Shown here in pieces: positions 7,013 through 11,783 of a stretch of DNA of 11,783 bases. A program made the position numbers and the translations under genes. Numbering within the stretch: position 1 is the stretch's first letter; each line of letters begins with the position of its first letter. Source of the stretch: an uncultured Eubacteriales bacterium (GTDB taxonomy: Bacteria; Bacillota; Clostridia; Lachnospirales; Anaerotignaceae); the NCBI GenBank assembly GCA_934552695.1, contig CAKTER010000037.1, forward strand, positions 1 to 11,783. Reading direction: 5' to 3'. The notes beneath the pieces were generated by a model that was not told the DNA's origin, did not search any database, and saw only the letters and a list, made by a program, of their open reading frames with translations.

Positions 7013-7216
7013 TTACTTTCTGCCGTACTTCTTGTTGAACTTCTCTACCCGGCCGCCGGCTTCTACACGAGACTTCTGATTGCCAGTGTAGAAAGGATGG
7101 CACTTGGAGCAAACTTCAACCCGGATTTCATCCTTCGTGGACCCGGTTACAAACTCGTTCCCGCAGCTGCACCGTACGGTGACCTGCTTATAGTTGGGAT
7201 GGATCCCGTCCTTCAT
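7013..7216 (-). CDS. rpmE: 50S ribosomal protein L31, zinc-binding form
   Basis: This 67-residue protein matches L31 along its whole length: [20 protein letters not shown] at the start and [18 protein letters not shown] at the end. The four zinc ligands are present (C16, C18, C36, C39; CSC and CSKC), so this is the C+ type, not the zinc-independent paralogue made under zinc limitation. L31 sits on the large subunit and helps bridge it to the small subunit. The ATG at 7214-7216 has GAGGTG 6 nt upstream; a longer in-frame start would reach into the promoter region. It has its own strong promoter and a terminator. Its position before yqhQ-prmC-prfA is the usual clostridial arrangement. Confidence 0.98.
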   Translation of the reverse strand: MKDGIHPNYKQVTVRCSCGNEFVTGSTKDEIRVEVCSKCHPFYTGNQKSRVEAGGRVEKFNKKYGRK

Positions 7217-7240
7217 GTCTTTCACCTCACTCAATCGGTT

Positions 7241-7258
7241 CTGCCTAAACAACGGCAG
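7241..7258 (-). promoter_or_regulatory. Small hairpin at the 5' end of the rpmE leader
   Basis: CTGCC (minus strand 7258-7254) and GGCAG (7245-7241) form a 5-bp stem with an 8-nt loop at or just after the expected transcription start. It may only stabilise the 5' end; autoregulation by L31 is known in E. coli but cannot be claimed here. Confidence 0.3.
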
Positions 7259-7259
7259 T

Positions 7260-7288
7260 ATTATAACACAGTTTTCCCCCGCTTGCAA
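7260..7288 (-). promoter_or_regulatory. Sigma-A promoter of rpmE
   Basis: Minus strand: TTGCAA (-35, 7288-7283), 17-bp spacer, TATAAT (-10, 7265-7260), a perfect -10 about 44 nt before the rpmE start codon. Confidence 0.85.
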
Positions 7289-7317
7289 GGGTGTCTTTTA
7301 CAAACTGTGCGCTCCGC

Positions 7318-8040
7318 TTAGTCCTGCAGCTGATACGCCTTCACCGAAGCGTCCTTCGCCGCATCCTCTGCCAGACGGCTTTGGGCAAAATAGGTCAGGC
7401 CCTCGCCCTTGGTATAGGTGCGTTCCTCCCGGTAGGTTTCGTCGGGATACCCGGCCATGCCCCGCACCACGGTTTCCGTAGTAAAGCTGTCGCTATCGGC
7501 CCGGATGATGGTGGTTTCCGCCGTATAGGTTTTTCCGTCGTAGGTAAAGTCCTGGTTCCAGGAGTTATCCATCTTAATATCCCCATCCAACACAATCAGG
7601 CTGGGAATCAGGGAATGATACCGGTCGGTCACGTCCCCGGTACGGTACACATTTTCGGTCACGCTGTCGTTGGCAATGGTATAATCCACTTCCAGCTCTT
7701 CCCGGTCGCCGCCAATCAGCTGGTAGTTCACGGTCACCACCGACCCGTCGCTGTTGGAGCTAAACCGGTTATAGTTCGCATAAAACTCATAGTCGCCGTC
7801 ATAAGCTTTTTCCAGCGAGCTCAGGTTCAAATAGGCGCTGACCATTTCAAAATAGCTGTCATACTGGGTCACGTCCACCTCATCCTTGGGAACCTCGTTC
7901 ATTTCCTCGTTTTTGGTGTCCTCGCCGGTATTCTCTCCCTGCTGGGTATTCTCCTGGGTGTCGTTATTCTTTTTGGTACAGCCGCCCAAAGCCCCCAGGG
8001 CCAAGGCCAGCGCCAAACACACAGCCAGCTTCTTTTTCAT
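7318..8040 (-). CDS. Putative lipoprotein of unknown function
   Basis: A 240-residue secreted lipoprotein. The N terminus is a type II signal peptide: MKKK, a hydrophobic stretch of alanine and leucine, then lipobox LGGC with the lipidated cysteine at C21. A linker of about 35 residues rich in N, T, E, D and Q follows (22-57), then a folded domain rich in beta-strand-type residues with many Y, T and D. I do not recognise the family. The start at 8038-8040 has AAAGGAG 8 nt upstream; a GTG three codons earlier sits too close to that site. It begins 21 nt after the LysM gene and is most likely co-transcribed with it, so a cell-envelope role alongside that protein is plausible. No clear terminator follows before the rpmE promoter. 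Confidence 0.85.
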   Translation of the reverse strand: MKKKLAVCLALALALGALGGCTKKNNDTQENTQQGENTGEDTKNEEMNEVPKDEVDVTQYDSYFEMVSAYLNLSSLEKAYDGDYEFYANYNRFSSNSDGSVVTVNYQLIGGDREELEVDYTIANDSVTENVYRTGDVTDRYHSLIPSLIVLDGDIKMDNSWNQDFTYDGKTYTAETTIIRADSDSFTTETVVRGMAGYPDETYREERTYTKGEGLTYFAQSRLAEDAAKDASVKAYQLQD

Positions 8041-8061
8041 GCAAAGCACTCCTTTCCAAAA

Positions 8062-9252
8062 TCATTGGGCGGGGATGGTTAAGGTCTGCCCAATGTTCAG
8101 GGTCGCATTCTCGCTCAAGCCGTTGGCTTGGGCAATCACAGTATATTTGGAAAAATCACCATACATCGCTCTGGCGATAGATCCCAGAGTATCCCCCGCC
8201 TGCACCGTATAGGTTTGGGCCTGAGGCGTAGCCGGCTCCGGCGCAGTCTCCGGCGCCGTTTCCCCACCGGTCTCACCGGTCTCGCCGGTCGCCGTGTCGG
8301 GGGTCTGGAGGGCTGCCAGCTGGTTTTCCAGCTCCAGCTTTTCCATTTTCAGCTGCTCATTGGCCGTTTTTAAATCCTCCAGCTCGGTCACATTGGCTTC
8401 GGTCTTTTTCAGCTGGGACGACAGGCTAAAGCTGCGGAAGCCGAAAAAGCCCGCCACAATCACCAGCACCACCACGGCGGCAATCAGCGCCGGGCTGCTG
8501 CCCCGCCGGTCGTCGTAATCATCGTAGTCCCCCTCGTCGTTCCCCTCAAAAAAGTTCTGCATGGCCTCTTCCCGGGAAAGCTGCTCCATGGCCGCCACGT
8601 CCGCCTCCGAAAGCTCCCGTCCTGCGGACTGCCGGGCTTCCTTTACGGATTGCTGAACCTTCTCCAGGTTTTGGGTCACGTTTTTCGTAATCGTTTGGGC
8701 CACGCTTTGGGTAAAGCTCTTGGGGTCGGTCTCCGGCTTGGGGCGGCCGGCATTCTGCCGCACCATTTGCGCCAGCTCGTTTCTCCCGGCGTCCTCCACC
8801 GTTTCCGGGCGTTCCGGCTCCGGCGCTGCGGCCGGGGGCTCAGCCGCCACCGGTTCGGGGATGGGGGCCTCTTCTGCCACCGGGGCCGGGCTCTCCCAAA
8901 CCGGAGCGCTCTCCACCGGCGTCTCCCGGGGCTCCTCGACTACGGCCGGGGCCGGTTCTGCTGCCACGACCGGTTCTTCCGCCTTGACCGGCTCCTCCGC
9001 CGGCTCGGTATGCCGGGGGCTGCCCATGGCGTGCTCCGGCTGGCGGCTCCGCTTCCGGCTTACATTCCGCTCGGCCCGGGGCCGCCGCATAGAGGGGGTC
9101 TCGGCCCGGTTGGCGCTCCGCAAAGGATGGGTCTTCATTAGAATATCCACAACCTCCGGGGGCAAATCGTTATACAAGTTTTCATAATACGCCTCATCCC
9201 GTACAGGGAGGGAATCCTCCGGCGCTCCGTTTCTCTTGTTTTCTTCGTCCAT
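8062..9252 (-). CDS. Bitopic membrane protein with extracellular LysM domain
   Basis: This 396-residue protein has four parts. Residues 1-250 have no signal peptide and include a long region rich in P, E, A and V (about 80-150) that is probably disordered and cytoplasmic. A single membrane segment lies at about 254-271 (SPALIAAVVVLVIVAGFFGF). It is followed by a heptad-like coiled coil (276-315) and a T/E/G/P-rich linker (316-345). A C-terminal LysM domain (346-394) has the pattern YTVQAGDTLGSIARAMYGD and ends NIGQTLTIP. LysM binds N-acetylglucosamine in peptidoglycan, so the protein probably links the membrane to the wall with its large N-terminal part inside. DDYDDYDD-type acidic residues precede the membrane segment. 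No catalytic domain is visible. It is the first gene of a two-gene unit with the lipoprotein and has a near-consensus promoter. Confidence 0.9.
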   Translation of the reverse strand: MDEENKRNGAPEDSLPVRDEAYYENLYNDLPPEVVDILMKTHPLRSANRAETPSMRRPRAERNVSRKRSRQPEHAMGSPRHTEPAEEPVKAEEPVVAAEPAPAVVEEPRETPVESAPVWESPAPVAEEAPIPEPVAAEPPAAAPEPERPETVEDAGRNELAQMVRQNAGRPKPETDPKSFTQSVAQTITKNVTQNLEKVQQSVKEARQSAGRELSEADVAAMEQLSREEAMQNFFEGNDEGDYDDYDDRRGSSPALIAAVVVLVIVAGFFGFRSFSLSSQLKKTEANVTELEDLKTANEQLKMEKLELENQLAALQTPDTATGETGETGGETAPETAPEPATPQAQTYTVQAGDTLGSIARAMYGDFSKYTVIAQANGLSENATLNIGQTLTIPAQ

Positions 9253-9296
9253 TTTATATCCGCCTCTCCAGCAAAATGCCGGTATTTTTCCCTGCT

Positions 9297-9325
9297 ATTG
9301 TACCTTTTTCGGGCCCTTGTGTCAA
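9297..9325 (-). promoter_or_regulatory. Sigma-A promoter of the LysM/lipoprotein unit
   Basis: Minus strand: TTGACA (9325-9320), 17-bp spacer, TACAAT (9302-9297). This is a consensus -35 with a 5-of-6 -10, about 45 nt before the LysM gene start. Confidence 0.9.
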
Positions 9326-9416
9326 TGTTTTCGGCCCCCTCCGGCCGGAATGTAAAAATTTCTAAAGAATTCCCGCTCCCCTGCTCCCTTTGGCAAAGAC
9401 TTTTTCCGCCGGGTCT

Positions 9417-9470
9417 CGTATTTGGGGATAAGCGGAAGCCAAAAATTAACCCTCTTTATCCCAATATACG
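9417..9470. promoter_or_regulatory. Imperfect inverted repeat in the divergent promoter region
   Basis: Arms CGTATTTGGGGATAA (9417-9431) and TTATCCCAATATACG (9456-9470) match as an inverted repeat at 13 of 15 positions, 24 bp apart. Centre-to-centre spacing is 39 bp, close to four helical turns. It lies between the two divergent -35 boxes, where an operator would sit. No regulator can be named. Confidence 0.5.
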
Positions 9471-9480
9471 AAAATTTTCG
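9469..9480. promoter_or_regulatory. 12-bp perfect palindrome CGAAAATTTTCG
   Basis: A perfect palindrome next to the right arm of the inverted repeat and 22 bp before the mecA -35 box. It could be a protein-binding site or simply AT-rich upstream promoter DNA. Confidence 0.3.
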
Positions 9481-9502
9481 GAAAATTGCTAGGGTTCCCC
9501 TC

Positions 9503-9531
9503 TTTACAGAACAAATTTTCCCGGCTATACT
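9503..9531 (+). promoter_or_regulatory. Sigma-A promoter of mecA
   Basis: TTTACA (9503-9508), 17-bp spacer, TATACT (9526-9531); the start codon is about 27 nt past the -10, so the leader is short. Together with the LysM promoter it makes 9253-9558 a compact divergent control region. Confidence 0.88.
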
Positions 9532-9542
9532 TAACCAATCGA

Positions 9543-9552
9543 AAGGAAGTGA
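9543..9552 (+). promoter_or_regulatory. Ribosome binding site that decides the mecA start
   Basis: AAGGAAGTGA matches the extended anti-Shine-Dalgarno complement AAGGAGGTGA with one mismatch. Aligned this way, the TTG at 9559 is 9 nt from the core and the TTG at 9553 only 3 nt, which favours 9559. Confidence 0.65.
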
Positions 9553-9558
9553 TTGGCC

Positions 9559-10197
9559 TTGCATATCGAAAAACTCAGCGATACCCAACTAAAAATCACG
9601 CTTTCCCAACGGGATTTGGACGAACACGGCATTCGGCCCGAGGAGCTTTCGGCTTCCTCCGCCAAAACCCAGGGGCTGTTCCGGGATTTGATGGAGCAAG
9701 CGTTGGAGGAATGCGATTTCCCCATAGAAAATACCCCGTTGATGGTAGAGGCCGTCCCCAGCGGCACCGACGGCATCATGGTCATTGTCACCAAGCTGCC
9801 CGGCAAGGACCCCATGGACATCCCTCAGGTAATGCAGGCCCAGGGCCAAAAGGACACCCGCCGGTTTAAGCGCACCGGGTTTATCGACGAAAACGAGAGC
9901 CTGCCGGAGGTGGGAGACCTGTACATCTACTCCTTTGCGGCGCTGGACGATGCAGCGGCGGCGGCCCTGCGGCTGCACCCCCACTTTGCAGGCCAAAGCG
10001 CCCTATACAAAATGGAAAACCGCTACTACCTCCTCCTTCAGGGCGAGTTGTCCGGCCCGGCAGGGGTTCCCACCATTTTGGAGGAATACGGCGACCGGCA
10101 CCCGGCCAACATTTTGTCCCGGGCTTACCTCAGCGAGCACGGGGAGTCTCTCATCCGGCAAAACGCAATGGAGGTATTAACCACTTACCTAGCCTAA
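9559..10197 (+). CDS. mecA: MecA-family adaptor protein
   Basis: This 212-residue protein is about the usual MecA length. MecA brings substrates such as ComK to the ClpC-ClpP protease and promotes ClpC assembly. The N-terminal domain has the family opening HIEKLSDTQLKITLSQRDL (2-20) and FRDLMEQALEE (41-51), with IPLMIEA-like TPLMVEAVP (59-67). A charged linker (about 84-110) leads to the C-terminal domain, with LYIYSFAALDD (121-131), SALYKMENRYYLLL (147-160), EEYG (175-178) and AYLSEHGESLI (189-199), the last two being typical MecA C-terminal motifs. Translation starts at TTG; a second in-frame TTG two codons upstream is the alternative. It has its own promoter and a strong terminator. The competence or stress targets in this organism are not known. 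Confidence 0.92.
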   Translation: MHIEKLSDTQLKITLSQRDLDEHGIRPEELSASSAKTQGLFRDLMEQALEECDFPIENTPLMVEAVPSGTDGIMVIVTKLPGKDPMDIPQVMQAQGQKDTRRFKRTGFIDENESLPEVGDLYIYSFAALDDAAAAALRLHPHFAGQSALYKMENRYYLLLQGELSGPAGVPTILEEYGDRHPANILSRAYLSEHGESLIRQNAMEVLTTYLA

Positions 10198-10214
10198 CCT
10201 ACATACCGATTTTT

Positions 10215-10236
10215 ACCGGCTTCGGCCGGTTTTTTT
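10215..10236 (+). terminator. mecA terminator with UUCG tetraloop
   Basis: ACCGGC-TTCG-GCCGGT forms a 6-bp stem capped by an extra-stable C(UUCG)G tetraloop, followed by TTTTTT. It lies 18 nt after the mecA stop. Confidence 0.92.
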
Positions 10237-10344
10237 GTGCTCATTTTCCGCCGCTTCCGGCCCGCCCCGAAAAATTTTTCCGCCGCCCTTCCTCTTTTTC
10301 CGGTTGCCGCATATCCTAATAAAAAAAGCCAAGGAGGCCCCGCT

Positions 10345-10977
10345 ATGGCTCCCACTGCGCCCCTTACCCCCGAAAACGTCAGCTATATCCGCTTTTTACA
10401 GGCGTCCCCCGACGCCCCGCCGGTAGACGTGTATATCAACGGCAGCCGGGTGGCCGAAAACCTGGACTACCAAAGCTTTACCGGCTACCTACGGGCCTAT
10501 CCCGGCCTGTACCGGGTAGAGCTCTTCCCCGCCGGATCCCGCACCGAGCCCTTGTATGCCGCCCAAATCAATTTGCAGTCCCTGCTCATCTACACCGCCG
10601 CCTACATCGGCTGCTGCGGACAAACCGATATGCTGCTGGTGCCCGACAGCCCCGCCAGCCGCCGGAACCCAGCGGGGACAGCCCTGCGATTTGTGAACCT
10701 CATCCCCCAAAGCCCCCCGCTGGATGTGTATTTGGACGGCTACCTGGTGGTCAACCGCATCGTGTTCGAGGAAATCAGCAAATACCTGCCGCTGGCTACC
10801 GGCCGCTACACCCTGGACGTGCGAAATTCCGAAACGGGGCGGACCCTGATTTCCCATCCGGCCATGGACCTGCGGGCCGGAAACCTGTACACCGGGTATT
10901 TTACCGGGCTGGCAGACGGAACCCCGGCCCCTCAGGTTTTGCTGCCCTTGGAGGGCGCCAGCTACCTGACGTTTTAA
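10345..10977 (+). CDS. DUF4397 domain protein
   Basis: A 210-residue protein made of two related DUF4397-type units. The first starts YIRFLQASPDAPPVDVYING (14-33) and continues GYLRAYPGLYRVELFPAGS (47-65). The second starts LRFVNLIPQSPPLDVYLDGY (114-133) and continues YLPLATGRYTLDVRNSETG (147-165). The repeated beta-rich pattern (S/Q-P-x-x-P-x-D-V-Y-x-x-G) is the family mark. DUF4397 proteins are usually exported or surface proteins in Clostridia and have no known reaction. The chosen ATG has AAGGAGG 7 nt upstream and gives a protein with no signal peptide and no membrane segment; a longer in-frame start overlaps the mecA terminator and is also not a signal peptide. No clear promoter is visible in the 108 bp between that terminator and the ATG. 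Confidence 0.88.
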   Translation: MAPTAPLTPENVSYIRFLQASPDAPPVDVYINGSRVAENLDYQSFTGYLRAYPGLYRVELFPAGSRTEPLYAAQINLQSLLIYTAAYIGCCGQTDMLLVPDSPASRRNPAGTALRFVNLIPQSPPLDVYLDGYLVVNRIVFEEISKYLPLATGRYTLDVRNSETGRTLISHPAMDLRAGNLYTGYFTGLADGTPAPQVLLPLEGASYLTF

Positions 10978-10995
10978 CTTTTCGCTTTTGCTCTG

Positions 10996-11028
10996 GTGGA
11001 GTGCTGCGGCCCTCCACTTTTTCTTTTT
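10996..11028 (+). terminator. Terminator of the DUF4397 gene
   Basis: GTGGAG (10996-11001) and CTCCAC (11012-11017) form a stem followed by TTTTTCTTTTTG, 19 nt after the stop codon. Confidence 0.75.
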
Positions 11029-11054
11029 GTCCCTTCTGCCAAAACACAAAACGC

Positions 11055-11105
11055 AAAAAAGCCGACGCCCTCTGTGAAACAAACCCACAGAAGTCATCGG
11101 CTTTT
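11055..11105. terminator. Bidirectional terminator between the DUF4397 gene and nrdR
   Basis: AAAAGCCGA (11057-11065) pairs with TCGGCTTTT (11097-11105), and CTGTG (11072-11076) with CACAG (11086-11090), separated by an internal loop. T runs flank it on both strands, so it can end nrdR transcription and back up the DUF4397 terminator. Confidence 0.8.
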
Positions 11106-11118
11106 CTTTTCGGGCGGC

Positions 11119-11589
11119 TCAGGGCTCCTTCCGGCTTTTTTCCTGTAACATCCGCTCCAGCTCTTCCATAAAGGTGTTAATATCCTTAAACTGCCGGTAC
11201 ACCGAGGCAAAGCGCACATAGGCCACCTCGTCCATGTCCTTCAGCCGGTCCATCACCAAATTGCCAATCTCCTTGCTGGCCATTTCCTTATCCGGCGAAT
11301 TCATAATGGCGGTTTCCACATCGTCCACAATGCCTTCCATCTGCTTGACCGAAATGCTGGTTTTGTTGCAGGACTTAATAATGCCCGAAAGCACCTTCGA
11401 CCGGTCGAATAGCTGCCGGGTCCCGTCGTTTTTAATCACCGTCATGGGGATGGTGTCGATTTTTTCATAGGTGGTAAACCGCTTCCCACAGTTTTCGCAC
11501 AGCCGGCGGCGGCGAATCACCGTATTCTCGTCCTGAGAACGGGAGTCGATTACTTTGGTATCGTCGTAATTACAAAACGGGCACTTCAT
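11119..11589 (-). CDS. nrdR: Transcriptional repressor NrdR
   Basis: At 156 residues this is a full-length NrdR, the zinc- and nucleotide-binding repressor of ribonucleotide reductase genes. The N-terminal zinc ribbon has ligands C3, C6, C31 and C34 (MKCPFC and CENC), with [16 protein letters not shown] between. The ATP-cone follows (about 49-139, starting [19 protein letters not shown]), which senses ATP/dATP and controls DNA binding. AAAGGAGG lies 7 nt before the ATG, and a near-consensus promoter lies about 54 nt upstream. In Clostridia nrdR commonly lies beside the ylmC/ymxH gene, as here. I saw no NrdR box in this window, so its targets are elsewhere. Confidence 0.98.
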   Translation of the reverse strand: MKCPFCNYDDTKVIDSRSQDENTVIRRRRLCENCGKRFTTYEKIDTIPMTVIKNDGTRQLFDRSKVLSGIIKSCNKTSISVKQMEGIVDDVETAIMNSPDKEMASKEIGNLVMDRLKDMDEVAYVRFASVYRQFKDINTFMEELERMLQEKSRKEP

Positions 11590-11642
11590 GGCCGGGCCTC
11601 CTTTTGACCGAGGTTCTTTTGATTCCGAAATCCTTTTTACAA

Positions 11643-11671
11643 ATTATAGAACAACTCCCCGGCCCGGTCAA
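11643..11671 (-). promoter_or_regulatory. Sigma-A promoter of nrdR
   Basis: Minus strand: TTGACC (11671-11666), 17-bp spacer, TATAAT (11648-11643). The -35 starts 3 nt after the stop codon of the upstream gene. Confidence 0.88.
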
Positions 11672-11674
11672 CAA

Positions 11675-11783
11675 TCAATCGCAATTTCCTCCCCGGCCGC
11701 CCCCGTCTTTCCGAGGATCGGCCTCCACCAAAATCACATCGTCCCCAATCCGGCAAATCGCCTGCCAAGGGATACGGTACGCC
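11675..11783 (-). CDS. YlmC/YmxH-family PRC-barrel protein (C-terminal fragment)
   Basis: Reading the minus strand from the window edge gives 35 residues: AYRIPWQAICRIGDDVILVE followed by ADPRKDGGGRGGNCD and TGA (11677-11675). The IPWQxIxRIGDDVILVE segment is the characteristic C-terminal strand of the short PRC-barrel proteins annotated as YlmC/YmxH sporulation family. The N-terminal part lies outside the window. The position just upstream of nrdR matches the conserved clostridial neighbourhood (often near sigE and sigG). The glycine-rich tail after the barrel is not part of the family core. Too little is present for a symbol. Confidence 0.75.
   Translation of the reverse strand, partial: AYRIPWQAICRIGDDVILVEADPRKDGGGRGGNCD

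Noticed and set aside
7291..8082. Plus-strand frame opposite the lipoprotein gene (263 codons), with a hydrophobic stretch
   Set aside because: The opposite strand has a lipobox, ribosome binding site and operon context; the plus frame has none of these.
8650..9187. Plus-strand frames opposite the LysM protein gene
   Set aside because: Shadows of the P/E/A-rich coding region; glycine, alanine and serine repeats are the reverse reading of biased codons.
10269..10280. GAAAAATTTTTC palindrome before the DUF4397 gene
   Set aside because: Short AT palindrome without -35/-10 boxes around it; too likely by chance to call an operator.

Overview
The window looks like the chromosome of a GC-rich, spore-forming-type Clostridia member (Bacillota), probably an Oscillospiraceae/Ruminococcaceae-like gut anaerobe. 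Three things point there: the minus-strand order rpmE - yqhQ(DUF1385) - prmC - prfA; nrdR next to a YlmC/YmxH PRC-barrel gene; and MecA, PspC and LysM proteins with AGGAGG-type ribosome binding sites and clear sigma-A promoters. The lineage is inferred from gene content and order, not from a marker phylogeny.

Layout. (a) 1-645 (+): the C-terminal part of a TtcA-like PP-loop tRNA thiolase, cut by the window edge, whose terminator hairpin straddles its stop codon. (b) 646-2421 (-): a GNAT acetyltransferase, a small PspC-domain membrane protein and a RadC-family JAMM protein. (c) 2451-6431 (-): a tightly packed block in the transcription order yqhQ, prmC, prfA, chromate-transporter subunit 1, chromate-transporter subunit 2. 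It has overlaps of 44, 8 and 4 nt and continues without a visible terminator into radC. PrmC methylates the GGQ glutamine of the release factor encoded directly after it. (d) 6432-7012: a 581-bp gene-free gap that splits the usual rpmE-yqhQ neighbourhood. It holds a tandem array of 130-bp units built from alternating palindromes and hairpins. (e) 7013-9252 (-): rpmE with its own promoter and terminator, preceded by a two-gene unit (LysM membrane protein, then a lipoprotein) with a near-consensus promoter. (f) 9253-9558: a divergent promoter region with an imperfect inverted repeat between the two -35 boxes. (g) 9559-10977 (+): a MecA-family adaptor starting at TTG, then a DUF4397 protein. (h) 11119-11783 (-): nrdR with a near-perfect promoter placed right after the stop of a YlmC/YmxH gene that runs off the window.

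Most genes are housekeeping: tRNA modification, translation termination, ribosomal protein, dNTP-synthesis control, proteolysis adaptor. I see no transposase, phage, CRISPR, toxin-antitoxin or recognisable defence system. The least explained parts are the 130-bp structured repeat array, the LysM/lipoprotein pair, the DUF4397 protein with no export signal, and the inverted repeat in the mecA/LysM divergent promoter region.
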